From NCBI GenBank assembly GCA_003255065.1, contig QAOA01008475.1, positions 90,356 through 154,355 of the forward strand: 64,000 bases of DNA, in the 5' to 3' direction. Below, one piece after another: positions 48,602 to 61,094 of the stretch; the stretch's first letter is position 1, and every line of letters starts with the position of its first letter. The notes beneath the pieces are model-generated. The model ran no database searches, was not told where the DNA came from, and saw nothing but the letters and a program-made list of their open reading frames with translations. This DNA is from Cercis canadensis. Lineage: Eukaryota; Streptophyta; Magnoliopsida; Fabales; Fabaceae. Made by a program: the position numbers and the translations under genes.

Positions 48602-49045
48602 TTGTTTGGTACTAAAGAATGACTTTAATTAGTCATAATCAAGAATTTGAATGCTATAAGATTTATAAATTAAAGAATGGTGAAATGAACACATTTGTCA
48701 AATTATTACTTTGATTTTTAATTATTTAATACTTATTATTTCTTCGAATAATTCTAGTTTCACAAATTTTATACATACAAATCTATATAATTCTGATTAC
48801 ATTGGAGTTTGAATGGCCCTATCTAATTTTTTTTTTCCTTAAATAACCACTTCATACAATNTTTTCTCTTAAATAACCACTTCATACAATTACGTATGTT
48901 TACTAATTATGTAGTTAGTACAATTTTTTTGGGTTTTTTGTGCCATAATGTAAAAGTAGAAAAAAAAATTGGTAGAGGAGGGTAGATAATTGATTTTTTT
49001 TTTTTTTAAAAAAAAAATGGTGTGTATTATGCTACCTTCCATTCA

Positions 49046-49386
49046 AAAGGGGGTAGCGCTACATCACCCCTCATTTGAGGGATTTTGGTAGGATCTACAT
49101 CTTAAAATTGGTGTCATTACAAAAATATTAAAAAAAAAAAGTCACTAAATGTGAGTTAGAACAGTTACTTTCTTGTAAAATGCATAAATAAAACAATACA
49201 AAAAAATACCGAATTAATAATAACTATGAAAAGTAATTTTCTTTGACACAATTAATCTTGAATTTTGTCAACTGTTTTAGAGTTTAACTTATATTGCGTA
49301 ACTCAATTTTTTGAGATATTTGCAATGACATCAATTTTAGGATGTGGGTCCAACCATAACCTAGAGAAGTAGTACTACCCCTTAAG
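49046..49386. mobile_element. MITE-like inverted repeat with GGGGTAG ends
   Basis: Left GGGGGTAGCGCTACATC and right (reverse complement) AAGGGGTAGTACTACTTC pair, followed by matching CTTAAAATTGGTGTCATT and CCTAAAATTGATGTCATT blocks. Target duplication not resolved. Confidence 0.5.
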
Positions 49387-50557
49387 TAGCTTAGCAAATC
49401 TAAAAAAATAAAAAATTTGTTAGGGATCATCGACAAATAGTAGAATTGGGTTTTTTTTTAGAGCACAATTGCGTTTTGTTGGATATCTTTCTTTTCTGAC
49501 CCAAAAACTTGCACAAGAATTTGATCCAGCCCAAAATTTTAAAATAAAAGAAAATGAAAGCAATTCCCACTAAGGAAGCACATTGCAAATATGATAATTT
49601 AGTGTAATTCTCAAAACAAATAATAATAATTATAAAAATAAAGAACATGTTTGTCATGCCCATTTAGCACCAGAAAAATAAAGCACAGTTTGGGCTAAAA
49701 AATGAAACGAAGTTTTAGCAATATCTAAAAAGTTAAATCCGCAGGCTCTACCATGCATATGCGTAGATTCTTCGACAAGGGAACCAAATTGGACAATGAC
49801 ATTCAATCAAGCCCATTTGGTCAAATCTTAGAAGAAAACGTGGGGAAGTTTGTCTACTAACAGCTAAAATTGATTCTTCAAATCTGGAAGATATCCTTTA
49901 TTGTTAGTAGAAATTATAGGATAGTAGGCCCATTGTGATGGAGTAAGAATTGACTACGGCCATTTTTGAAGCTATGGTTTCCAAATCATACTTATTACTA
50001 TGTACTGAATTAGACTTAGTGTTAAGAGGTTGGCATATGATATATACTCTCTCGCATGACATTGACATTATTGATGTCCACACCGTTTTATGCTATTATG
50101 TTTCATGCTTGACCATGCCTTGAGGAGAAATTGCTGAAAAGCAAGTACATATGTCCCACTTCATTACATAAAACATAATCATCACTAATTACTCTTCTAA
50201 CAAGTATTGCTACCTAGTTTTAGAATACACCACCCTTTCTAAACATATAATCATCACTTTACATGTACATCATCATTTTTGTGAGAGGAAGTATCAACTC
50301 TACTTTATATCTTGTCAACCTCATTTCTCAAGTTTATAAGAGGGTGAGCACTATGTTACACCTACCTCAGTTTAGTGGGATTCAGTGGAACTTACATGGT
50401 AATTTGGATATCTTTGCGAGTATTTTAAAAAATTGAGTTATTTAATATGTGCTAAAACACACAATTTTTTATAAAATATAAAAATGACATAATATAAAAA
50501 AACGTGTCAAAAAATAAACTTAAAAAAAATATTTCTTAACATATTTTCCTATATGCA

Positions 50558-51070
50558 CCAAAAATTTCATATGTATACTTAATTATACATACATGCTTGC
50601 CTTTACCACTAGACCAATTCCTTGAGGTGCATGACGTGTCCATATAAGTTATAGTGAAGCTATTTGTGAATAGGTGGATCTCTGTCTAATTGTTACTATA
50701 GGAGCTCATGTCTAGGATGGTTGGAGGAACCTCTATTAATGAGGAGGTTACACTAAGAATTAAACTTATGTACACCAAATTTTTTTGTGTGGACTGAGTC
50801 TATGGATGTTAGTTTTAGAAAGAGTTGTAAAACCCACCATTGAGACTCATAGCTGATGTGAGTTTCATAAACCGTAACTTGGTTACAAAAATTTCATATG
50901 TATACTTAACTGTTCATCACATGCTTGCCTTTACCACTAGACTAATTTTTTGAGGTGCATGACGTGTCGATATAAGCTATAGTGAAGCTATCTGTGAACA
51001 AGTGGATGTTCTATCTAATTGTTACTATAAGAGGTCATGTCTAGGATGGTTGGAGGAAACTATTATTAGG
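50558..51070. repeat. Diverged direct duplication, two ~185-base copies
   Basis: Copy 1 (about 50558-50745) and copy 2 (about 50885-51070) share TTTCATATGTATACTTAA, TGCTTGCCTTTACCACTAGA, GAGGTGCATGACGTGTC and TCTAGGATGGTTGGAGGAA in the same order, about 325 bases apart. Non-coding. Confidence 0.75.
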
Positions 51071-51212
51071 TTAACAATGATATTAAACTACTAATACTTG
51101 TAACACAAGGTTCGTAGTTTCAATTTCCCTTTCAAAACCAGTGGTGAGAAATAGCTTCTTGGGCTTTAATTAAGACAATCTACCTAAAGAAAAAGCTAAC
51201 AAAAGTGTGAGA

Positions 51213-51215
<3 letters not shown>

Positions 51216-51244
<29 letters not shown>
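51216..51244. repeat. (GA)n microsatellite
   Basis: About 14 uninterrupted GA units. Confidence 0.95.
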
Positions 51245-51249
<5 letters not shown>

Positions 51250-51733
51250 CATTTGAATATGTGATGTTTCTTTCATCTCCTTATAAGTCCAAATCCATCC
51301 CATGAACTAATTATCCTTGAAAGGTTTTTCCTTTTATAAACATTCATCATGACGATTAGGGCAACATATAGTATAACAAAATTTAGACACGAAAAAACAC
51401 ATCAATTAAAGTGCTTCACACACGATAAACAAATGGGTTGGTACAAACAAAGGATACTGAACTTTAAGGAAAAACACCAACTTCATAGAAAGGAACATAT
51501 GGTCACCCCAAAAGATTAGTTTGGATACTGCATAATAATAACAAAATCTAATTAATTAATAAACTCAAAAGAAATTGATATAATGATAACTATGATCATG
51601 ATCATGTTATTGAGATTATGATCGTCATCATGGCCGTCATCAATTCCTCCTGCTCATAACATCATTTGGGTTGGACCGAAAAGTCATAAAAAAAAAATAG
51701 TTTTAAGCAATTAACCTTGTCAACTTGCTTCTA

Positions 51734-51827
51734 GCTGTTTAAGATTGACACCCAAGCAGCCGCTGTTTAAGATTGACACCCAAGCAGCCCTTTCTTTCAC
51801 TTCTTCTTGCTATTTAAGATTGACACC
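51734..51827. repeat. 28-base tandem repeat, two exact units plus one partial
   Basis: Two exact adjacent units beginning GCTGTTTAAGATTGACACCC at 51734 and 51762. A shorter third match (GCTATTTAAGATTGACACC) lies near 51809. Confidence 0.85.
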
Positions 51828-54653
51828 AAAACCATTTTTTTTCTTGATTGATAGGTTACTGTTAGAGCCTCCTAAGTAACAGTTAGCATATCACCTTTCA
51901 AGTTGAAGGGATTGGTGGGGCCTCCCTATGTTGATGACGCAAGATCATGTGGGCCCCAAAAGATGAGCAAAACGATTGACGCACGAGTGAATGAACAGGA
52001 AGAAAGAGGAAGAGAAGCATTAACCCACACGCATGAAAGAGTAAGCAAAATCATGGGGTAACACAGAGGAGAAAGAGGAATGGTTGTCTATGTTTGGCCT
52101 GCAGAACAACCAACAAACAAGTCAGAGGGATCCCATCAGGGGATGTAACAAACGGCACAGGACAAGACACGTGGCCGACATGCACATAAGGGAGGCCCAA
52201 CCATAGGGCCAATTAGAAGAAGAATATACCAAGATTTAGTGGGGAGAAGCATCATGAGGAATGCACAGAGGATCTTTAATCTATGCACTGCTTTCTGCCC
52301 CCACATAAGCTTCTTTTCCAATTACTATAGGAGCACTCCAAATCCTTTGTCCACTTGCATTGCATGCTTTCTTTTTATTCAATCATAGAGCACCAATTTT
52401 CAAGCTGTTGGTAAGAAAGAGAAGACTATGCTCAATTGCTCCTTTTTTTTCCTCCTTCTTTTCTTTTGAAAAATTATAGTTTTACAAATAATCTCATATT
52501 GCCTCTCACTATCTTAATCTAAAATATCATATTGAAATTTTAATGAAACTATATAAAGTTGATTCAACTATGAGATACACTTGGAATCCTTTTGTCCCCA
52601 AAAGTTACTCTTCAGAAGAAAAAAAAAAAAANAAAAAAAAAAAAGCGATTTTGAAACCTTTCAAGTGTTAAATTAAACATGTCACTTTTGTTTACAAAAG
52701 TTGTTCACAATAATTTTTTATTACTAAAGAATAAAAATGATTTCTTGAGGCCCTTTTCATCGCTAAACCAAATATACTATTAATAAATTTTAACTAGATT
52801 TGATGCTGTCAAGTATGTAACAATGTAAGTAGGAAGTTAGGTAAATAAAAAGTTTATTTCTTTTCCATCTTCTATTCCGTTCTATTCCTATTCAAGAAGC
52901 TTATCATAGCATGCTTTTGATACATTACTATGTTGACTAATCCAGACAAACCACTTGTTCTCTCTCTTTCCCCAGTTGTGCCCCCTAACACTCTTGGTTA
53001 GGAGACATTGTGGTACTCATTTTCCCTTAGTTGGTGTCTCACTGGCAGTTTCTAACACTCACTCTTAAGCTATAGCCTACTCCTCTATCTCTCTCTTGTC
53101 TCTGAGGATTTCTTGCATGAAACTAGTAAAGTATTCATTTTTCAGCACCACATGTTTATGCACGTCAACGCATACTTGCTTGTTTCTGATTTTAGATTTT
53201 AGGCCTCCACATCTCTTGCTGCAATCCAAAAACTGGTGCTTCTGCTTCACCCACTTTCTTCAATTTGAACAGTTTCTTCAGAATCATGCAGCTTTTTTAA
53301 TTCTGAATGTTCTGCTTCCTAAGATACAAGCAGCATCAAGCATATGTTAATGGGTATGTTCTCTCTTCCTCTCTCTCAGTTTCTTCTTTCTTGCTCTCTC
53401 TTTCAATTCTTCATACATTTTCAACAGCTTCTCTAGTGTTTGATGAAAGGCCTAATTCAGCTAGCACAGGGAGATAACTGTGGATTAATTTGATTAAAGT
53501 ATTTTTGTTTGACTTCCACTCCTTAATCAATTAAAAGCTTGAGGTACTTTTTCTTCTGTTACAAAGATGAAGAGCACTTTTGCCAGAGGATAAAAATTAT
53601 GTGAAAAAGAAATACACTCTGGGTTCTGCCTTAAAAAATTCCAAAAGCATAGGGACAAAAAGAAAATGCTAAAACCTTCTTGTGGGGTGGGTGTAGGGGG
53701 GGTTAGCTAGTAGAGAACTTTATCAATTTCAGTAGAGAATGTCCACATAATTGGCTAAATAGCTCACTGAATGCCATCCCATAATCAAAATGGGGGATGT
53801 CATTGATTCTGCAGAGAGCAAAGCTACTCTGACATTAACTATACACTTTCTGAATTTTCATCATGTTCTTGGAATTGGCATCTGTGAGAGTTACCTCTAA
53901 TAAAAAAGTTGGCTTGTGAGGCTTCTGATACAGTCTTATTTGGAAGAAAAACTTGGAGGTCTTTTCTTCTGTCTGCTTGAAAGCAATGGGTGCTGTGCCA
54001 TAAACACAAATGGTTTTTGCTTTACCGCCATTTGTCTGTGAAAGCACAGACCACACTGTATGTCAGATTTCAACCAATGAAGGGTTGGAAAGGCCTAGCA
54101 CTAATATCATATCTTCAAGAACGAATCTAAATCCTTCTTCTTCTTCTCTTTGTTTCCCCTTTATCATCGTGTTTTGATTTATTTCAAACTCAGATAAAAC
54201 ATGTCTAACAGGCTGTTTTTATGGTGAGTTCTTTCAGTAATTAGTGAATAAAATTGGGAAGAAAAAGAAAAGGAAACAAAGGAAGAAAGGAGAAAAAGTT
54301 GGCTCCCACCTTTAGTGGTTCCTATATACTTAATGGAGATTGGGATAATTGAGAAGACCATACTCTTGCAGTGGACCACTGCGGGCCAATAGTAAGTTTC
54401 TATTAGATATATGTGAATTTTCTCAGGAGACACGGACTGTGACTTAACAAGTAATCTCACACAAGATGGTGAATAATAATAGTTGCCTTAAGAAGATGAT
54501 TGGTGCATCACTTTCTCTCCGAATCTCATATCATTTTCTGAACTGGTAATATATCCTTAATGTATGGAATGGAAAGTATTTTTCTAAAAAATTGTGGTGT
54601 GTATTAGTACGAATCAGCTTTGGATTTATATACACTACAAAATTGTGAGCCAC

Positions 54654-54660
54654 TATAAAA
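54654..54660 (+). promoter_or_regulatory. TATA box of the NPH3-family gene
   Basis: TATAAAA followed by a pyrimidine-rich leader and a first non-coding exon ending CAATCAAG at 54760 before a GTAATT donor. Inferred from sequence signals. Confidence 0.5.
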
Positions 54661-56326
54661 GCTGTAGTCATTTTCTTCTCTCACCTCATAGTTCCCAACT
54701 TTCAAACACAGCATTAATTTTCTTCACTAGCTGTTCTCTTTCCAAGACCCATCAATCAAGGTAATTTATATAGTTTCATGTATGCAACCTCTGCAATGCT
54801 GCTGCTGCTGCTGCTTCTATTTTTTTTTCCCTTCTTATCTTAGATGGAGGCAAAAAAGATTCACTTAGCTTGAAGCTGCCCCATAAAAATTGCAGCATAA
54901 ACTGCTCAAAACTCCAAGCCTTACTTGTGCTTTACATCATAGATAATATCTATTTGATATCTGATGGTTTACTAATATACGTACCACTACTTATAATTAG
55001 TCTCTGTGTTCTATATAAAAATTCCCCATTTCTTCTACTCACAGTAAAATTTCTGCTATTTCCTGCATAAAAACTTCTGAGTCTTTTTTTGCCAAACAAC
55101 GTAGAAGAGATTAAGAGCAGAGAAAGATACTGATAAATACTTTTCAATCATGGTTTTGCACAAATGGAGTTAATTAAATGGCTATTAGTACCTAATTTGA
55201 GGCCAACAAACCAATATGTCACTGCGGCCATTATTCTTGGAAATTAGGATAACTCATGCAGATTAGATTAACTGAGTTTTCATTTTAATATTATACTATT
55301 AATGCTGATTATCAATGTGTTGATCTTTTGTCGTTAGCAAAGAGAAAAACTTCATTTTTATGCATAATCGAATGAAATTTGCACTGTCGGCATAGCTGCA
55401 GAGATAGAGGTTTACGTATAAGCTTGCTCACCGATCAAGATATGTCAAAAAAATAGTAAAAAACATTGAGAGTCATTGTCTTATCTTAGTCTTTTTCCCT
55501 TTATCACTTTTCTTTTTTTAAGATTTCTTTTTTCAACAAAAGAATAGTATATGAATTGCGTAAGGGTTTATGTCATTTTCACGAATCCTCATGTTCTTCA
55601 GTTTCTTGTTACATATGTCAGGAAGTGGCACAGGAGGCACAAGGATCTGAAGCCCAATGTAAGTCAGTGAGAGTATTCCGCATTCACATACATAGTCTTA
55701 ATGAACTTCCAACTACTTAATTAAGCTTTGAACTTTGAAGTAACTTCCAAAGGTACTAGAAACAAGGTTGCATGGCATCTAGTAAAAGGGTCTCTTAGCA
55801 GTTGCAATTTTTCACACCTTTCTCGATGCATGACGGCATAAATTTCAATTTCTTGTATTTTTTTTAATCTCTAGGTGAGGAAACCAACTTCTATAAATTG
55901 AAGGCTTTCAGAGTTCTATACAGAGCAAGGAGGGGGATCAAAGGGCCCTTGGATGAAAGTTGAGGTAAGGCCTTCTTCAATTGTTCTTTCTCCATTTTTT
56001 GACTTTTCTTGTTTTTAATTTTCAGCTCATTTGCTCTGCATGATCATGATATAACTCATTCAAGTATTTTCATCAGTTTCTTGCAGCTACTAAATAACCC
56101 TTTTGATTCAGCTCTCTTTAATTGTAAGAATGTCCTTTATGGTTTCCCAGTTTCTGTTACTTGTAGTTTCCTTCCATAAAGTACTTGATCAACCCAAAAA
56201 GGTGCCAAAGCTTTGATTCTTTTGTGATCTGTGCTATCATTCAAGATATGAGCTTTCTTAAATTCATGCAGGCATTTAAAGTAGAGACTTTTATTGAGCA
56301 TTGGATATAGATCAGAACAAGTAAAA
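54661..56326 (+). other. Multi-exon 5' UTR of the NPH3-family gene
   Basis: Probable non-coding exons: to 54760, 55622-55658, 55875-55964 and 56272-56326. Each is bounded by consensus splice sites (for example TATGTCAG before 55622 and CCCAAT|GTAAGT after 55658). A (CTG)n tract of five units is at 54798-54813. RNA data would be needed for certainty. Confidence 0.4.
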
Positions 56327-58690
56327 ATGAAGTTTATGAAACTTGGGACCAGGCCTGATACTTTCTACACTGAACAAGCTACCAGGTATCCACAGCAACC
56401 CTTCTTTAAAAAGTTGTAATTTTTTTTTTTATTTACTTTTTTTAAGAAGTTATTTATTTTAAAAATTAACATGTATTCCTAAATGCAGGACCCTGGTTTC
56501 AGACATACCTGCAGACCTTGTGATACAGATCAATGATATCACTTATCTGCTACACAAGGTATGAATTAATGTGGAGTCAATGTAACCGAAAAGAAAATAT
56601 AGAAACCAAAAAATAATCTTGCTTGATGTTTAATTCTGCTTTTCTTAGCTGCAGTTTCCGCTTCTTCCGAAATGTGGCCTCCTACAAAGGCTTTGCTCTG
56701 ATTCTAGTGATTCTGAGAGTGTTTCTCTAGAGCTTCATGATATTCCTGGAGGGGAAGATGCTTTTGAACTCTGTGCCAAGTTCTGCTATGGAATTTCAAT
56801 TAACATCGGTGCTCACAACTTTGTACCTGCACTCTGTGCTGCTAAATTTCTCCGAATGAGTGACAATGTTGAGAAGGGAAACTTTGTAGGAAAGCTCGAA
56901 TCTTTCTTCAATTCATGCATTCTTGAAGGTTGGAAAGACTCCATTGTTGCTCTACAGGCCACTTCCAAGTTACCAGAGTGGTCTGAGAATCTTGGTATAG
57001 TCAGAAAATCTATTGATTCAATTATTGAGAAAGTTCTCACTCCCCCACCACAGGTCAAGAAATTTAGGCCCTTCCCACTACCTCAATTTTCTCAAATTTC
57101 ACTTCTTTGCATATCTTTTGCTTAACAAATGGTGATTTTCTGCAGGTGAAATGGTCCTACACTTACACAAGACCTGGTTATACTAGAAAACAGCACCATT
57201 CTGTGCCAAAGGATTGGTGGACTGAGGATGTAGCTGACCTTGACATAGACCTTTTCAGATGTATAATTATGGCTATCAGATCAACATACGTGCTTCCACC
57301 ACAGCTTATAGGCGAAGCTTTGCATGTCTATGCTTGCCGGTGGATACCGGGTATGGCAAAGCTTAAAACTTCAGGAAGTTCAGCCACTCAAACAGAAGAA
57401 TCTAAGGAGAAAAATCGAAAAATACTTGAAACAATTGTGAGCATGATTCCCGCAGATAGAGGGTCAGTTTCAATTGGCTTCTTGTTAAGACTTCTCAACA
57501 TTGCAAGTCATCTTGGTGTCTCCCCCGTGACAAAGGCAGAACTAATAAGGAGAGCCAGTCTACAGTTTGAGGAGGCAACAGTGAGTGACCTGCTTTATCC
57601 TTCAACATCAGCCTGTGACCAGCATTTATATGATATAGACATAGTTCAAGCAGTATTGGAAAGCTTCTTGAAGCTTTGGAAAAGAATGTCCCCTGCTGCT
57701 GTAGAGAACAGCCACTTCATGAGGTCAATTAGAAGTGTTGGCAAGCTCGTTGATTCATATCTTCAAGTGGTAGCAAGGGATGATGACATGCCAGTCTCAA
57801 AATTTGTGTATCTTGCTGAAACTGTACCAGACATCGCCCGATTAGACCATGATGATCTGTACCAGGCACTGAACATCTATCTTAAGGTGAAACATTGATT
57901 TGATACCACAGTTACAGTGACATAAACTAACTTCTGGAACTTTCATGGTTTATTACTTAGATGGAGGGTAATGCCCTTGAAACAGAAGACATTTCAGTCA
58001 CTTTTTGATGACTTTGAGACAGTAACACTAAGACTTGACTGCACATTGTTCACACTAGACAGTTTTAATTACCTTAATACATTAAACTATTTCAATTTGT
58101 GTTTTTTATGGTGCATTTATGATGTGGTCTAAGTTGCAATGCATAAACAGGAACATCCTGAGCTGAGCAAAGCAGACAAGAAGCGCCTATGTAGGATTCT
58201 TGACTGCCAGAAACTGTCCCCGGAAGTGCGTGCCCATGCGGTAAAAAATGAGCTTCTGCCATTAAGAACTGTGGTGCAGGTGCTCTACTTTGAACAAGAG
58301 AAAGGCTCCAAGGCAACCTCTAGTAATAAACTGCTAAAACCACATGAAGTGCTTCTTGGAGCAAAACACAGACCAGCTACTAGAGAAAGCCAGGGAAAGC
58401 AATCTTTAGGTGCAGATAGAGAAGAACTTAACAGAGAAGGCCCAATAAGAATCCCACTTCCTGAAACCAGAGAAAAAGATCAAGTTAGAACTACAAGAGC
58501 AGATGGAAAGTTGCCATTGGAATTGGAAAGAAAGATGGTTATAAGGGGAGAGATTGAGGAGGTGAGGTCAGAGAAGGGAAGGGAATTCAAGGAAGAAAGC
58601 AGGTCAGGGAGCAAAGTGGATGCTAAGAAAATCATGAGAAGGGAAAGAAGTAAATCAGACCATGGCCGTGAGAAAGGCAGAGAGAGATAA
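56327..58690 (+). CDS. BTB/NPH3-domain protein (NPH3/RPT2-like family; 5 coding exons)
   Basis: Exons 56327-56385, 56489-56558, 56655-57053, 57146-57886, 58151-58690; 602 aa, phase-consistent. Starts MKFMKLGTRPDTFYTEQATR, typical of the family. BTB domain at about residues 28-120 (DLVIQINDITYLLHKF, LELHDIPGGEDAFELCAKFC). NPH3 domain at about 190-440 (DWWTEDVADLDIDLFRCIIM, the ALNIYLKEHPELS signature). A C-terminal tail rich in Arg/Glu/Lys ends MRRERSKSDHGREKG. The family supplies substrate adaptors for CUL3 E3 ligases in phototropin signalling and polar auxin transport at the plasma membrane. Homologue by context: At5g47800. The exon 3 acceptor is set at CTGCAG|TTTCCG because homologues read LLHKFPLL; using CTTAG two codons earlier would insert LQ. 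Confidence 0.93.
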
Positions 58691-60342
58691 GTGAGTCTTC
58701 TATGAAGAATTCAGAAGGAGCCTCATATATCTTTCTCTCTGCATTTTGTAACTTCAATTCTTATTATTTCCTTTTTTTTTTTTTTTTCCTTTTTCTNTTT
58801 TTTCCTCAGTGTCATAAAAGTTGAAGTTCAAGCAGCCTATAAATCCTTTGAATTTTCTGTTTCAAGTAAATAGTCCTTGTGATTAGCAAGTATTTGTCTA
58901 TTTAAGAAGTTACTCTTGTATCAACCAAAGAGGTCAATGCAAATGCACTTAAATTCCCTTAGATTGATTCAATTTCCATCAGATTCCAAATGAAAAAAAT
59001 ATCAAACCCATCACTGTTTCACAGGAAGATATATATATATATATATATAAAAGTTCCCCAAGAGAAAAGACTTTGAAGGTTCCAAATACAAACCTAAAAG
59101 AAATCTAAATCTTATATGAAGACCCGTTTTTGTATCTTAATGAAAAAAATACTATGGTACATGAGGCCATATCAAATCGAATTCTTTATATTATAATCAA
59201 TGTGGGGCCCTCAACTCTCAATGATTTGAGTGAATCCTTTTCAGTATCATTAGCTTCATTTGGTTTCTTCATTATTTTTAGCTTAAAGCCTTTTTTTTTT
59301 TTTTTTTNTTTTTTTTTTCTACTTAATGGATTGTTAGTTTTAGAAAAATCAAAATTGATATTTGAAAAAGAAGTAGAAATGCAACTTCCGTTGGCTCAAC
59401 CACACATAAAAACAGAAGCTACCAGTCAAGAGCCACGTGGCAGTGAATCATGAAGCAGTTCCGTCAGCAATGGCATGGGTTTTGCCTCAAAAATTTAGCT
59501 GTTTTCTTCTTACAAAAATGGTCTCAATACTAAACAAACTTCCTTTTTCTGCATTTATTTCCATAATTTTAAAATTAAATCTCGCATTTATGTAATGCAT
59601 TCAATTTATTTGCAATGAATTACCTCCTTTCTGCTTATATAAAAATGTAATCAAAGCCCTTTTTCTCCAAAAAAATTATATTTTAGTAATGCTTTTTCTC
59701 CTTAAATATAAGTATTAGCTTCATAGTTTTCATTTTCGTAAATTAAAAAAAAAAGAAATAAAAGAAAAACACTGAGACAAACATGTCCAAGAATCTTGAC
59801 TCCAGCTCCTCTTCGCTTTCCATTCTCTCCCTCTTCTCCTTTCTCTGCTTTTTCTGAAAGGTATACCCAGTTCTTCCTTATTATTCATTTCTGCAGTGTT
59901 TTCTCTGAATTATTTGCAAGTTGATTTTTTTTTCGTTGTTGTTTAATTAATTTGGAGATCTAATTTTAACGCCCTAATTTTTATTTTTTTTAATGTGCTT
60001 TGTTTAACCAATAATCAATGATGACGAATCTGTCATTGTTGCACGGTCCGTGTATCATTTTTCGTTTTCAAAATTGGCATTTCGAAATCATTTGGTTCTG
60101 AGTTCGATATCTACAATGGGGGTTCAATTCAGGGCCATGCCCACAGTTACAATGTTGCTTCGTTTTTGCCCTGATTGTTGCATATCAAGGTAAAATTCTA
60201 TCATCCATTTGTAAGTGTTTGCGGCTGTCTGAATTTTGTGCTCTGATATCAGAAATGTGATTTTCAATTCTCTGGTTTTGCAAGCAATCACGTCTGCAAC
60301 TTTAAATCCTATATCTGGTTGCCTCTAACTTAGTTTAGAACC

Positions 60343-60781
60343 TAGTTCATTGTGTAATTGAATTGATGGGGATTTGAGTAATTTTATGGTAGAATCTGTC
60401 ATTTAATTATTTTAAGCGAAATAATTTGGGTAACTTTGATTATATCCTAGTTCATTGTGAGATTGAATTCATTGGGAGTTCTCTGATCAGATGATATTTC
60501 ATGGTAGAAGCTGCAATTTTGTTATTCTTAGGGAAATAGGGGATTTGGGTAACTTAGTTTATCATTTAGTTCATTTTGAGATTGAATTCATGGGGAGTTC
60601 TCTCAGATGGTATTTCATGGTAGAAGCTGCAATTTAGTTATTCTAAGGGAAATAGGGGATTTGGGTAACTTAGTTTATCATATAGTTCATTTTGAGATTG
60701 AATTCAAGGGGAGTTCTCTCAGATGGTATTTCATGGTAAAAGCTTTAATTCCATTATTTTAAAGGACATAGGGGATTTGGG
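60343..60781. repeat. Four tandem ~115-base repeats in the CBL 5' intron
   Basis: Units start at about 60343, 60448, 60567 and 60683, each with TAGTTCATT, GATTGAATTCA, GGGAGTTCTCT, TTTCATGGTAGAAGCTGCAA and GGGGATTTGGGTAACTTAG (weaker in the first). Units 2 to 4 are closest to each other. Confidence 0.8.
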
Positions 60782-61094
60782 TGGATGTGTGCAGACGGGT
60801 CTGATACTAATAGTTACTTGAATTGTTGAAAATCTCAAGGAGATGGTGTTTAGTAAATGTTAAAGTATTGCTGTTTAGAGGGTGGAAACCCTGCCTGCTG
60901 CTTACTGCATGGAAATATCATGCATGCATAGGTACATACGTGTTTCAGTTAATTGCTACATGATAATATGGCATATTTGCTTTGATTGTCTCTTGATAGA
61001 TACTGTAGCTGTGCATATGAAATTCACGTGACGACAAAGGTGGGAAGTTGGTTTCCTCTAATGGTTTTTGAAATGGAATATCGGTTAGATTTCT

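Larger units (their letters stand above)
48610..54653. other. Long intergenic region with repeats, upstream of the NPH3 gene
   Basis: No supported gene in about 6 kb. Contains a single-N join with duplicated flanks (48861), a MITE-like inverted repeat (49046-49386), two copies of a ~185-base direct repeat (50558 and 50885), a (GA)n tract (51216-51244), 28-base tandem repeats (51734-51789) and an N in poly-A (52632). Pyrimidine-rich stretches at 53340-53400 could belong to an unrecognised transcript. An 84-codon frame at 53096-53350 has no features. Confidence 0.55.

Noticed and set aside
53835-54056. 73-codon minus-strand frame (QTNGGKAKTICVYGTAPIAF)
   Set aside because: No homology recognised, no partner exons or signal, and it lies in the NPH3 promoter region.
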